From NCBI RefSeq assembly GCF_905404315.1, contig NC_066311.1, positions 1,488,001 to 1,552,000 of the forward strand: a stretch of 64,000 nucleotides of DNA, written 5' to 3'. The notes under the pieces are model-generated. The model had not been told where the DNA came from, ran no database searches, and saw only the letters and a list, made by a program, of their open reading frames with translations. The stretch's first letter is position 1, and every line of letters starts with the position of its first letter. Origin of the DNA: Leptidea sinapis (Eukaryota; Arthropoda; Insecta; Lepidoptera; Pieridae). The position numbers and the translations under genes were made by a program. This document shows, one piece after another, positions 1-11,593 of this stretch.

Positions 1-74
1 TGAAAGTGATCTACTAGCAAAAAAGGGCATTATAAGAAGCAAACATTTCTTATTTCAACTAAAAGATAATAGTT

Positions 75-128
75 AGTGACCCTGCCTACTGAGCTAGAAG
101 TCTCAGGTTCAAATCCCGGTAGGTGCAT
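75..128 (+). repeat. tRNA-derived SINE fragment
   Basis: A stretch reading like the 3' half of a tRNA: a B-box-like GGTTCAAATCC at 106-116 inside a T-arm, ending in a GGTAGGTGCA acceptor-like end. No complete cloverleaf is visible upstream, so I call it a fragment of a tRNA-derived SINE, not a tRNA gene. Confidence 0.5.
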
Positions 129-129
129 C

Positions 130-904
130 TTTTAATTATGCAACATTTATAATATGATAAATATGTACGTTGTTTTGATTCATGGATATTTTTTTAAGTA
201 CTTTATATTTATTTTTAAATAAATTGTTGTATTGTACCCTTAGTACAGGCTATTCCTAGATTGGGGCAAATTAATTGTGTAATTGTGTGTAAATATTACT
301 ATTATTATTATAGATTCATCTAGATAGATAAAGGGAGTAAATCAAGGCATTCTTATATCATTAAAAGAAAATAATACCTTAAGAAGTATGTCATTTATAT
401 TTTATGTATATATTGATATGCCTAGATATTTATACGTACTATGATCGTTTCGTTGTTTTTCTTTTGAAAGGGATTAAAAAAGAGATACTAGTATAAGTAG
501 CTATATGCTATAGTCACAGTTATTTATACATTATAAGACGCACGGAGACACATAACTGTTGCACTGCAGCATTCTACTCTCCATAACAGTTCTTCAATTT
601 CATACCATGGGATATATAAATTGATTCTTAACGATTTAATTCTAAAAAATATTGTAATACTTTAAGAGCAACTGCCTCGGATAGAGACATTGTCACATCA
701 CAATGCAGGCGCCATCACCGATACCGACACTGACTTGACCCAGATATCCAATGGTATGAGGCACCGCAGTTTATACTCGAGTGGTGCCGGCAATCGGTTC
801 AGTTGGCTTCTTGTGTTATGCGCCTCGATAAGGATATGACGACTCAAAACCCATAACAGAATCACAAATTTCCCCACATCATAAACCAAAAGTTTATTTG
901 TTAT
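130..904. other. AT-rich stretch, no gene seen
   Basis: Low-complexity AT-rich sequence. The open frames here lack codon-like composition, and the longer one running into 1162 on the minus strand is antisense to a LINE fragment. Confidence 0.5.
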
Positions 905-1208
905 ACAAATAAGCGCATGTCTGGCCACATATGGAGTATTGCTGTCATCTCTGTTCTGGCGTATCCCAGTATCAGCTCGATCCATTTGACCGCGTCCAAC
1001 GTAAACCAGTTCGAACTGTCGGTGACCCAGTGCTCTGTGAACGGCTGGATCACTTGGCGTTGCATAGAGACGTCGCTTCATTGTGTCTTCTACCGCATTT
1101 ATCACGTGGATCTGTTTCATGTGATGCCTGCCGCCGAATCCCACCTTCGCAGGACACGCCACAAATTAGGATATAATCCCCACCATCTGGATATATGGCG
1201 GCTCCCGT
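905..1208 (+). mobile_element. LINE-A fragment (jockey/CR1-like), C-terminal RT region
   Basis: Matches the C-terminal part of the reverse transcriptase frame at 49130-49430: the stretch corresponding to HMEYSCHLWSG through RLDHLALRRDVASL to HHLDVWR can be followed, with frame breaks. Both ends are missing, including the usual poly-A-bearing 3' tail. The variant CATATGGAGTATTGCTG is shared with the copy at 3901 but not with the young copy at 48428, which suggests an older subfamily. Confidence 0.85.
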
Positions 1209-1795
1209 TACATGACTTAAATTATTAAGTTCCTTCAAAATCAGTCAGTTATGAGTCGAATTGGGAAATTCTTTTATTTTAACGAGCATTCCGAGGCTAA
1301 TTATGAAAATTCTAGATCTCATGTAGGTAGCATGAGAAATAAATTTAATCCCAACATTATAAGCAATGATTTTGGTGTTTATGTCAACAAATCAAGCATT
1401 TTACCCGGAAAATACGTTAATCATTATATAACTTTTTAAATTTTGAATACTTTCGCCTTCTGTGGGGATTTAAGTCTTTAATTTTGAGTTATAATAACAC
1501 TTTACATAGAAATATAATTGCGATGTCTTACTAAAATACATATTCTAAAAATGTTTTAAGAATTTTTTGCGAATTCCATCATCCTCTCTTTCCCTTTCTT
1601 ACACACAAGAATAACACAATAAATTAAAATTCATTTTAAAGCTTTGTTTAAAGATTTAAATGCGTATTATCACAAAGATATTTTTACATTAATAATAAGA
1701 AGGTTCTGCTAATTTTTTCACTAGCGAAGTCACGATAGTCAATATTTTAATATATAATATATCGAGGCTTATTTCAAAACTTCAGTTCTGATTGC
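1209..1795. other. No recognisable feature
   Basis: AT-rich. A 62-codon frame at 1251-1439 resembles no family I know. Confidence 0.4.
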
Positions 1796-1799
1796 GGAA

Positions 1800-1955
1800 T
1801 CAAGTTTAAGTAGCGTTGGCGCAATAGGTTGAACGTCGCCTCTCACCATGAACCACGGGATTCGATTCTCGCCCTCGACATACCAATGTGTTTTCGGTTT
1901 CACATTCATAATATTATGTAGGTTTATTTGACACTTCTTGCTCTCGTCTACCATA
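1800..1955 (+). repeat. tRNA-derived SINE, family M
   Basis: A tRNA-like head (A-box-like TTGGCGCAATAGGTTGA, B-box-like GATTCGATTCTC at about 1860-1871) is followed by a conserved tail with ACCAATGTGTTTTCGG. The same head and tail junction occurs inverted at 55912-56000, which supports a dispersed SINE family. Confidence 0.6.
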
Positions 1956-1956
1956 T

Positions 1957-2148
1957 AAGGTCTGAAGGGCGCCGTAACTAAATTAAAAAAAAAAAGTAAT
2001 TACTGCGCAAACTAGACTTAATATGTCTCAAGGTGACGAACGCAATTCTAGTGCCACTCAGAATTTTTTGGGGTTTTTGAAGAATGGTTAAGGCGTACCA
2101 ATTACCATCAGCTGAACGTCCTGCTCGAATCGTCCTTTATTATCATAA
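1957..2148 (+). repeat. Family C retroelement tail
   Basis: Shares the family C consensus: GGGCGCCGTAAC near the start, then TGACGAACGCAATT, a GCTCAG-like hairpin region, CAGCTGAACGTCCTGCTCG and an A-rich end. The central GAATCCTGAGCGGCACT segment is partly deleted. Confidence 0.75.
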
Positions 2149-3395
2149 AGAAGTATTTGGAACGCAATTTTAGTTTTTTAACAAAACAGATATTTACGAG
2201 TATTATTTAGTGAAATAATAATAAAGAACGAATGAAAGAAAGTATTTGTATTCATAATTTCTTTATTAAAAACAATTTTTAATGGATATCGAAAATGAAT
2301 TCCATTTTGATAACCTACCTAAAGATTCTATTATTTTTGCCTAGATTCGGGAATACGGGATACACTTAACAGAATATGGAGCCACTAATATACCATTTCT
2401 GTGGTCAAACTTATGACGTTCAGGTAAAATCTTCTGTCTAAATGAATTTTTTGCTTGAGACCGCCCAGTAGCATTCCATGTCCTATTAGTTTGCCATTAT
2501 TAAAAATTATTGGGCGAAATTAATTTTTAAATCCCGAATACTTTCTCTTTCTCTGTGGTTTTGTAGGCTTCTTTCTACAACAAAAGGTGAGGCTTTTGAG
2601 GAATTGCTGAAATAGGCAATGTATACGGTAGCACAAAGTATCAAATTCGTAAAATAATTTCCTAGTAAATTGAACTTTCTTTCTTGTAGTATTTTTATCA
2701 AATAAAATTTTGCACAAAGTATTCTTACATTTTAAGTTTGTTATCTCAGTTAGTGAAACAGTCTGGTGAGGACAACATATTATATATATGCAGAATTGAA
2801 AAGGAAAGCGTATCTTTTGTTACTGTAACCAATTTTGATTGACAAGTCGTAAACAGTCAGCCACGCTTGGGATTAGCTCCTGAGTATTTTGAATATTAAA
2901 TCACTACCTATAACGCACATATTGACTATCGAAACTTCGTTCAAATTTCGTTAGTTTACGAAGTTTGTCTTTCGGAGAAAGAGAGTAGACCCCTGCTTCA
3001 TTCAGATTGTAGTTTATAGCCTGTTAACCCGGGAATATAAATACCACCCCTTGTACATAACTTATGTAAAACACAGCAGGCTATAATTTTATTTCAGTTT
3101 CCTACAAACTGTAAATGGGGATTTCACTAATAAAAATTGATTGCGCACCCGGAGCCGGTTCGTTCTACGTTCTAAACGTTCTTCACGTAGAGCAGTCTCT
3201 ATTAAAAGCATTCTTGTAACCATTTAAAGCAAATTTGCAACAAAATCCACACAAACGAAAATCAAAAGGTTAACAACTTTGGTTTCATCAATGTGAGCTT
3301 AAAATTCCGAACAAACACTTGTCATATATAAATTTTCGTTCACAACGTAAATAAGACGTAAATGAATTAGAGTAGGCCTAGAAATTCGAAATATC
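2149..3395. other. No recognisable gene
   Basis: Short unsupported frames only. A small inverted pair (TAGCCTG at about 3017 and CAGGCTA at about 3079) brackets a possible minor hairpin. Confidence 0.4.
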
Positions 3396-3399
3396 AAAC

Positions 3400-3560
3400 A
3401 ATGATGTTCGGGACGAAACTTCGAAACGAATGAAATCGTAGTAGGAAATTCACGAAACTTCGTTTTTCGTTGAATAAGACTAGACCTACACTTTAGTAAT
3501 AGAAAAAAGTACGATCCGTCAACCGAAACTTCGTGTTTCGATTTTGGTAATAGGTCTCCA
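3400..3560 (+). repeat. Family H foldback fragment
   Basis: The segment with CGATCCGTCAACCGAAACTTCG followed by TTTCGATTTTGG at 3511-3546 is nearly the same as 40090-40128. The GAAACTTCG word also recurs in inverted form within the element. Only part of the element is present. Confidence 0.6.
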
Positions 3561-3900
3561 GGCTTCATGTCCTGACGCGAGTTTAATTATCAATCTTAGA
3601 GTGTGCAAAAAGATATACATTGTAGCAAAATGTTTTAAAACACTTATCTTACTATTGTTGAAATAATGACAAAAATGTCTAACAAACATCTAAGAGGATT
3701 ATGCAAATAAAACTGTTATTGTTCTGAATTGTTAAAACGTTGAGCCTTTTATAACATGACACCCTTCTTAACAGTATTTGAAATGCCATGAATTCTTTTT
3801 CATCTTAAATATCACACAAGTACCTACTTGACTTTTGCTGATCCAAAACCGACATTACGCCGGAGTAATAATTTATTTTTATTTCGAATTCGATTGTCTC

Positions 3901-4410
3901 TAAGCGCTGGTCCGCCCATATATGGAGTATTGCTGTCATCTCTGGTCTGGCGCACTGCAGTATCAGATCGATCCATTTGACTGCGTGCATCGCAGAGCAG
4001 CTCGAATTTTCGGGGATCCAGTGCTCTGTGAACGGCTGGATCGCTGGTCGTTGCGTAGGACGTCGCTTAATTGTTTGTATTCTACCGTGTCTATCACGGT
4101 GAGTGTTCCGAAGGGCTGTTTGACCTGATTCCTGTCGCTAAAATCCATCTCCACACAACACGCTACAAATTAGTATACTCAACCATCTGGATATCTCCAT
4201 AGTGCGGTTTTCAAGGAACGTACAAATAAACCGGGGAATGATCATCCTTGTGCGGTGTTTCCAAAACTATACCACGTAGGTGTAATTTAAAAAAAAGCAG
4301 GCACACTTTTCTAAAACGCTCTGGTGTTTCAGTTGTGGATGTGGGCGGAGGTGACCACTTAACATCAGGTAAACAACATTTGTTTCTCCTCCTTTTCCAT
4401 AAAAAAGAGC
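3901..4410 (+). mobile_element. LINE-A fragment with internal deletions
   Basis: Aligns in pieces to 49133-49680: the MEYCCHLWSGA region, RRAARI, DPVLCERLDRW, then HHLD-like sequence, ending with the family 3' tail (GGCGGAGGTGACCACTTAAC, then TCCATAAAAAAG). It starts at nearly the same element position as the 905 copy. No intact coding remains. Confidence 0.85.
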
Positions 4411-4873
4411 TGAATGAAGTGATTTCTGTTTTTAAATTTCAGCAACGTACTTCATCATCGGGATCTGTGTAATTCATGCGCTTTCGAGGGAATATTTTCG
4501 CGCATCAAACCAAAAAAGGAATACTCTTCCACACGTAAAATACCGCTTACAGAAATGAAATAGTATTGTTTCAGAATACACGTATCAAGAAACTGATTCT
4601 TTTACAACACGCTTCCCAAGGAATATTGATTTTCCATGTACATCAATTGTTGTATTTTAGCACGCAGGATTTGCGAAGGATTATTCTTCCGCGTTCAAAA
4701 AAACTATTTTCAACAAACTAGTTGTTTTGTAATATGTTTGTAGAGTATATTCTTGCACGCTCGAAAAATCTTTGCAACAAACTAAGACGCTTAGTTAAAT
4801 TCGATAAAAATGTTCACTGTCTCATTTATAAATTTCGTGGAGGTTTAAGGTATACATAATATTTTATATGATA
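4411..4873. other. No recognisable feature
   Basis: AT-rich, with imperfect internal repetition of 'ttcttccgcg/ttcttgcacgc ... aacaaact' between 4680 and 4790. No gene-like frame. Confidence 0.4.
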
Positions 4874-5262
4874 CTAGCTGACCCGGCAAACGTTGTTTTG
4901 CCATATAAAGTATAATTCACGCGATAGTTTTATAAGTAATAAAATATTGCCTATATTATAGCCTGTACATCAATTTTTTTTTATTATTTTTTTTTTATTT
5001 TTTTTATTTATTATTGAATCATTTTGTTCTATTGTCTATAGTTTTTGCAGCGCACGGTTTTCGATTTTACACCTTGTGTTACAAAATAGCAATTTTATTA
5101 CGGATCCCTAATTTTGAAAAAAAAAACATAGCCTATAGCTTTCCTCGATAAATGGACTACCCAACACTGAAAGAATCATTCAAATCGGACCAGTAGTACC
5201 AGAGATTAGCGCGTTCAAACAAAGAAACAAACAAACACTGCAGCTTTATATATTAGTATAGA
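4874..5262 (-). mobile_element. Non-autonomous Helitron, family F
   Basis: Read on the minus strand it begins TCTATACTAATATATAAAGC and ends GGGTCAGCTAG, with flanking A and T, so A|TC...CTAG|T as expected for Helitrons. The boundaries are confirmed by the second copy at 44129-47317, whose empty site can be reconstructed. There is no protein coding; a T-rich expansion at 4974-5025 is absent from the other copy. This uninterrupted copy shows the target site into which the pogo-like element inserted in copy 2. Confidence 0.88.
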
Positions 5263-7482
5263 TAATACGTTTGTAGTTGTATATTTGCAGACAAACGGAA
5301 ATGAAAATGTTACTTTGGGTTTGTTAAATAATTTATATAATATATCCTGATAATCTACTGTATCATTATGATTTCGGACATTTACATTTATATCTATCAC
5401 TAAATAATTATCAGATAGTAACATATTAAATATACAAAAAACAGTAATGATTTAAAGAAATGCAATAAAAACATATTTCCTAGCAACGCTTCATAACTCA
5501 TATAATTTTTACTTAGCGTAGTTACTCGTATACCACAGCGTGTAACATTGCAAGCTTATTCGAGTCAAAGTGGATCAAACAGTCTTAATACTTATCGAAT
5601 AATTTATGCATATATAGATATCAAGCATATTCGAACGTTTTTTATGTTCAATTGAATGTACCTTTTAACTTTACCGCTATTCTAACAAAACCTCGCAAGT
5701 TCATATAATTATTTAATTCTTGAGAATAATTAAAGTCTTCAGAATTTACAATTATGTAACAACCCATGCATGTTATTGTAATATGTGAATTAGTATATGT
5801 AGGCTAAATAAATAAGATAGATATTTGTTATGTTTATATTTTATAGTTTCGTGATATCCAATCTTTTGCCTGTGTGTCTATGCAGTAGTACTAAACACTT
5901 TACAATAAAATATTACTCATTGAAATTATTGCCGAAAAAGAAGGAGGCACACATTGGTAGCGTCTGGTTGGAGAGGTCTCTAAAATCAATTGTAGACATA
6001 TATTTGCATACTTTCATTCGATTAACACATTTGTTTTTGTCAACAATTATGATAGCTACTTAAAATATTAGACGTTTTTATTAGAAAAAGTAAGAATCGT
6101 CGGCTTAAAATCAACTGAGCCTCATTTTCGTGTCGTACAATTCAATAAACAACACAATGAATAAAGATTCAAATAAAATACAAAAGTATCAAAATTGTTT
6201 GCTGATTGATATCCTAGTAGCAGAGGTGAGATTGTAAGTTAATTAATTCAAATGTTCATTGTACCCTCCACATTGATTTATTGATCTGTGACCATTTATC
6301 CTTACTTCTGATTGCTCAAGTGATTCGATTATCTATGAAACTTCATATCAATATTGAACTTTTGACCCGACAGATTTGTTTTGTGTTAAGCAACTCTTGA
6401 ATTAATTGAGGATTTTGCTTATCAGAAACAGCTTTCTTAATCGCTGGTAATAGATTTTTTTTGTCTGCGGTTCAACCAATCATTTTATTGCTAGTATGGG
6501 TTCTAGTCTCTAGAATTATATGGTACATACTTTTGTAGGTTTCGGATAGGGTTGTCAACCGTAATCTTTTATATAAAATTGTACTCTATTTCATGTAGGT
6601 GTACCTACTTTATAATCCGTTTAATAACGCTTTAATAAAAAATAAAACACAATTTATTCTTATTAACACAATAAATAATTAATATGTTTACACTATTCTT
6701 AATTCTAATTTATTAAAGTTTATTTTTTATGTTTTACTTCGGCTTTTTTATAAAAAAACGTTTTTTATTTTTTTTAATCTTTTTTATATGTATTATTCTT
6801 TTTCGTTTGTTTTATTTATAAAAGCGTGTTTTCTCCCTCTTCAACTATAAACGAAAGCTATTGTTTTTACTAGAGCAAAATTAATTGATAGCTCAATCAG
6901 GTTCATACAAATAAATCATTTCATCCCATTTCATTACAATAACGAACATGGCTCTTTCCTCAAAAATTGTAAATTTAAATTTTCGCATATTTTGTTAAAT
7001 TAAAAATTCTCTATGGTATTCAAATATTCGTTAATATTAGATAAATCAGTTAAAGATAATGATTGAAAATTAAAATTAACATCAAGTCCTGCCATATCGA
7101 CTAAAGATGAAAGATATATCAATCAACAAATCTTATTTTGCAAATTAAATAATGGATAATCTTATCAATTTGATGTATTGTCATCGGTCCTCGATAAATC
7201 TACAAAGCTGGAATGAAATCTGACCGATCAAAGGAGTTGGTTACAAACAAACATACATGTCAAGCTAAAGCGTGTAGAATATTCAAAGTCATAAAACTCG
7301 ATTCTCGTTGAACACAGCCTCGATGAGGCAAATTATAGTGTCAATGTTGTTAGAGGAAACAAAAATTAAAATAAATGATCCCTTTTTATTAAGTACTCTT
7401 TGTACCCTTTTGGAATAGGGCCAAAGTGAAAGTATGTAAGTACGTAGGCAGGTTAAAAAAACAACATGTTATAACCAAAATA
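5263..7482. other. Long AT-rich interval, no gene seen
   Basis: A 77-codon plus-strand frame at 5830-6063 is hydrophobic at its N-terminus but matches nothing I recognise and has no supporting splice or promoter context. The stretch from 6600 to 6830 is almost pure A/T. Confidence 0.4.
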
Positions 7483-7810
7483 TTATGTTTTTTGCTTTTC
7501 AATATACTCTTCTTTACATTTCAAACATTTTTTCATACGAGCGAACCATTTTTTAAAACAGGAGGACCACAGATCTGAAGTCATGTTTTCTACGTGCTGA
7601 TTGAACGCTATCACTGCCTCTTCGGATTTGCTAAGAGTGAAACCTCTGATCAAATCTTTGATTTTGGGGATAATACTGAAATCACAGGGTGCTAGGTCGG
7701 GGCTATGTGCAAGATGGGTGACGAGTTGAACTTTTTCGGAAGCTAAAAATGACTTAGTTTTGTTGGACGTGTGCGAAGAAGCGTTGTCATGATGGAGAAA
7801 GCGGACACGC
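7483..7810 (-). pseudogene. mariner transposase, C-terminal third
   Basis: A continuous minus-strand frame of about 108 codons, ending in TAA, carries the mariner signature HHDNASSHTS ... SPDLAPCDF. The Asp of HDN and the Asp of PCDF are separated by 34 residues, which fits the second and third catalytic residues of the DD34D triad. The N-terminal two thirds, including the first catalytic Asp and the DNA-binding HTH domains, is missing upstream of 7811. There is therefore no usable start, and I treat it as a truncated relic. It differs from the mariner relic at 20926. Confidence 0.85.
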
Positions 7811-8021
7811 TTACACTACATATATCAAAAAGATACACTGGTAAAGATGTCTAAGTCTAAATGACAAGTTTTTAACATATTAAATTTATTTCAGGGAACT
7901 TTACATTTTAATATAAACCAGTTTACCGAATTATTTTATGTAAATAAAATTATTATATTTAAGTGTTTGTTTCTCTTATTATATACCTTAACTTATAAGA
8001 TCCAAATCCATTTAGACCCTT

Positions 8022-8078
8022 AAATAGTAACAAACATACATACAAAAGTTTCGCCTTTATAATATGAGTGTGAGTTTT
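8022..8078 (-). mobile_element. Possible Helitron 5' end
   Basis: Minus-strand sequence resembling CTCATATTATAAAGGCGAAA followed by TTTGTATGTATGTTTGTTA, a word order common at 5' ends of lepidopteran Helitrons. No matching 3' end is seen. Confidence 0.35.
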
Positions 8079-8265
8079 GATTAAAACGTAAAACACCTCC
8101 GACTAAACAGATCTTGATCAGTAAAGAGGGACAGACTGACAAATGTAAAACTTATAGCTCTTCTTTTTCGTAAGGGTTTAAAAAAACACCTAACTGCTAC
8201 TTCACTTACGTCACTGTCCAAATTGGGTTCTAAATTCAAAATACGCAGCTTAAATTGAAAAAATG

Positions 8266-8641
8266 TTTACATTGCTGCAAATTGAAAAAAAATAATAAAA
8301 CAACTGGAGTAAAGGCAGAAATGTATTCATAAAGCAGTCGAAGATTATTATGGTGTCATTTGTGGCATGTGCCATATTTCGGTTTTATTTTTGTATGACG
8401 TGAATTGTCTATATGTAGTATGTACCTATAGAATATCATTGATGCGGTATAATAATATTTTCATTGGTTGTATGCAACGACATTCTACACATATAGACAA
8501 TGCACGTCGTATAAAAAAAGCTGAAATATGGAACCTTCCACAAATGACACCATGATAAGCTTCGAGTGCAACTATATCTATACATTGCCGCATTTACTTC
8601 AGCTGCTTAAAATGTTCTTGGTCAGTAAGCAGCAATGTAAA
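8266..8641. repeat. Long foldback (inverted repeat) element
   Basis: Imperfect arms pair across a centre near 8453. Outer pair: TTTACATTGCTGC at 8266-8278 with GCAGCAATGTAAA at 8629-8641. Middle pair: TGGTGTCATTTGTGG at 8351-8365 with its complement at 8538-8552. Inner pair: ATTGTCTATATG near 8404 with CATATAGACAAT at 8490-8501. The whole folds into a hairpin of about 180 bases per arm. It may be a foldback MITE or a source of hairpin RNA. Confidence 0.75.
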
Positions 8642-9009
8642 ATATATATAAAGTTACGGTTCGATTCGGCCAGTGACAGTTAACATACGTCTAAGTAGAA
8701 AAGTGTGCTTACATTGTTTTTATCTCTATCAGACTGTGATTGATATGTCCATATGTATTGAACGTCATTATTTGTATGTAATAAAATAATATCTTAATTC
8801 CAATATTGTTCTTTCAACATTAATAAAATAGCACGAGGTATAATTTTTTTAAAGGATTTTTCTTTTGTTACGTCATTGAAGTATAACTAGTTGTGTGCGT
8901 ACATTACAGTACATAGACACTTTTTTATAAGTTTAATCAAAATGTTATGATAAAACTGAGGAAAACTAAACAATACTTTTAATTTACATACGTCTGTCTT
9001 AAAACTAAA
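8642..9009. other. No recognisable feature
   Basis: AT-rich sequence between the foldback and the tandem duplication. Confidence 0.4.
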
Positions 9010-9235
9010 AATTTGTACTTTGCTTATGTGCTTTTCTTGCAAGAGCTTATCATTTTAATATATATAAGAAGTAGATAAGCACATTAATGGAAATTTCATA
9101 AATACATAACAAAATCAAAAACAATTTGTACTTTGCTTATGTGCTTTTCTTGCAAGAGCTTATCATTTTAATATATATAAGAAGTAGATAAGCACATTAA
9201 TGGAAATTTCATAAATACATAACAAAATCAAAAAC
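9010..9235. repeat. Perfect 113-bp tandem duplication
   Basis: Two head-to-tail copies, 9010-9122 and 9123-9235, are identical at every base I compared. Each contains an inverted GCTTATC ... GATAAGC pair. Identity suggests a very recent duplication or an assembly artefact. Confidence 0.93.
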
Positions 9236-9850
9236 AATGTTATACTGTACCTGAAATCGAATCTACAATATCTTTTTAAGCTCCCTTTTTCCAAAAAAAA
9301 CTAGGAGCTTACAATTTATTACAATAATACACAAACAAGGCAATTTTTCGATCAAAGTCCCGAACTTTTTCTAAAATCCGAAAGTATTCAAAGTCCACCG
9401 CCTTCGGAGTCAAGCTTTAGTGGTCACTTAAGCATTCAAGTTACCGGCCAGCAAACTTAACATGCTCTAGTGCATATCCATTACAAACAACAATGTATCT
9501 AAATCCTGTCTAATACCTCTCTACAAACAAGCCGGTAGTTCTTTAGAAAAAAAATCGGCGCCGAATGAGTCTTGTCAACTCATATTGTTGTTGAAAATAC
9601 TTGAAGATATGATTTGGTACAGTGAACCTTTTCAGTGATATTTGGTTATTTGTTTGGTAGGTTCGCTCATACAATCGTTTATATTAGGGGTTAAAGTTTG
9701 AAATTGCTGGTTTGACGTACTGGCCGCTTTGGATTAAAATAAAGCCTCCTTGGGTTTGGATTCGAAGTAAAACTATTGTCAGATCAGCCAAACATTCCAA
9801 ATTTAAATAATGTAGAACAGTATTATGTTTCGTTTTCAATGGTTATTCCA
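9236..9850. other. No recognisable feature
   Basis: No family hallmark found. Confidence 0.35.
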
Positions 9851-9854
9851 TTCA

Positions 9855-10062
9855 GCCAAAGAGGATGTAAATACTACGTAATAAGAGGCGGCACTGCCTG
9901 AGTAAAAATTAAAATTTAGTTTAGTATGAAACGTGCAGTCATTTGACATAAGTTTGAAATAGTATTTACAACAATATGGCCACAAAGTTTAATCCGGCTA
10001 ACGTAGTGAATTTCGGCTATCTCCGTCGTCTGTTAATCTATCAATCACTGCACGTTTCATAC
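9855..10062. repeat. Family P element with 16-bp inverted repeat
   Basis: GTATGAAACGTGCAGT at 9924-9939 is perfectly complementary to ACTGCACGTTTCATAC at 10047-10062. The preceding words CAAAGAGGATGTAAATACTACG and CAGTCATTTGACATAA recur inverted at about 58938-59000, so this is a dispersed repeat, probably MITE-like. Confidence 0.6.
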
Positions 10063-10316
10063 AATCGCTTTTTTCTTAGAGAGCTTAGCTAGGCTGCATT
10101 CGGCTTTAATAGTTTAGATTTTTTTTTGAATATGAGCGGAGTTGTAATCAATATAATATACTAATAAATAATGTTTGTCTGTGTTTACTTTAATAAAGAT
10201 TACTTGAGTTTGAGTGTCAATGACAGTCGCCCATAAACTTACAATATACTAACGTGTAGACAAAAAAAGCGTGTAACAGAAAAGAACATCTTTAACAGAG
10301 ATACAGCAGCTTTTGT

Positions 10317-10425
10317 AAAAGGCCGGTGATTCCTCTGGTGGTGCATGTGTATGTGGGTGGCGGTGATCAATCAACATCGGGTGACCTCGCTCGTTTGTCC
10401 TCCTTTTCAATAAAAAAAAGGTAGA
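10317..10425 (+). mobile_element. LINE-A 3' tail fragment
   Basis: Carries AAAAGGCCGGTGATTCCTCTGG, GTGGGTGGCGGTGATCA and CTCGTTTGTCCTCC, followed by an AATAAAAAAAAGG end; this matches 49560-49690. Severely 5' truncated. Confidence 0.8.
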
Positions 10426-10530
10426 ATCAAACTAATAAAGTGACCATTAGCACTTTTGTTATTGTCTCTATTAATGGGAAGACTATTAATGCAGAAAAAT
10501 GCTACAGATTTCATGAACCACATTTTGAAC

Positions 10531-10790
10531 CAACGTGTCTATTCTGAGAGAGCTTAATATCAAAACTAGACTTTCCCTTATATGCCTACGTAGGGTGCTG
10601 GAATTCTTCGGACATAGATGGCACACGTCCCAGAGGACGCAGTCCCACGAGATGGTTGGACCAAATACGACCAACTTCGACAATGCCCTTCATGAAGCTA
10701 AGGATCGCAGAAGATGGAGGGTAATCTTACGGGAGAAACTGATGCAGCGGGGGAGTCACGACCCTCAGTAATGAGGAAACCGACGCGAGG
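10531..10790 (+). pseudogene. RTE-type LINE, C-terminal end of ORF2
   Basis: The frame 10535-10771 reads RRVLEFFGHRWHT ... ALHEAKDRRRWR ... HDPQ. This is the FGH ... W ... DR..W layout found at the C-terminus of RTE endonuclease/reverse transcriptases in insects. The upstream catalytic domains are absent. The 3' flank GAGGAAACCGACGCGAGGAGGAGG is typical untranslated sequence for such elements. Non-functional. Confidence 0.7.
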
Positions 10791-11590
10791 AGGAGGAATG
10801 GGAGGACACTATGCTCTTGTGTAATTTACACTTAGTACATAATACTATCACTATTCAGTCAACTATATAACACTAGCTTTTCACTGCACTAACTTGAAAG
10901 GTGTAGTTCTTTTGATCTTCTCACTAGGTTCGTGTAGTCGAGGAGCTGGATAGCCTCGGCATTCTCATGATGGTAAAATATTAGCTCATAAGCTTCTCCA
11001 TATTTCTGTATATTTTTTTAACGATTAAGTTGATACTACACATACCTATATGATGTTATTGGTCAAAAGTTGTATTAACGTAACGCATCTCTAGCGGTCA
11101 TTTACCTATGTGTCAAACCTCACCTCTATGACAGCTGTCACTTTTCCATTTACCTGCTTCAAGAGAACACACTGTCCGTAGCTCTGCATATTTAATATTA
11201 ATACTTTTATCGTGAGTTATAAATAAAACCACAAAATAATAAAATATAATATTTTATTTAGAATTATACAAAAGTAAACATTGAGTCTTTCTATCTTCTC
11301 CTCAAAAGGTTAAAAGGAAGGTTCTCCACCTTTTCCCAACAAATTAGATTAGCAATAGAATTAAGTTTATTTGAGATTAAGTTCATCTCTCAAGTTTCAG
11401 AATCTGTTAGTTAGAAAGGATTAGAGAAATTTGCATGGGAAATCTGCCTGAAAAGGTCACGAAACGTCGGGTTAGCTAAAATAGTAATTAAAATGTAACT
11501 TTTACGAAATACTGTACACAGTTACACGCGTTTTTTAATCCTTTAAAAAGTAAATTTATTGAAGTCGTTACTTTGCGGAAATCCATAATT
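10791..11590. other. No recognisable gene
   Basis: No coding signal. Several TTAGATTAG/TTTCAGAATC-like words do not form a clear repeat. Confidence 0.35.
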
Positions 11591-11593
11591 ATC

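Noticed and set aside
698..1162. 154-codon minus-strand frame
   Set aside because: It is antisense to a LINE-A fragment and has no hallmark of its own.
8367..8555. 62-codon plus-strand frame
   Set aside because: It lies entirely inside the foldback at 8266-8641; the inverted repeat explains the openness.
9924..10062. piggyBac-type MITE
   Set aside because: The 16-bp inverted repeat is perfect, but no TTAA flanks are present.
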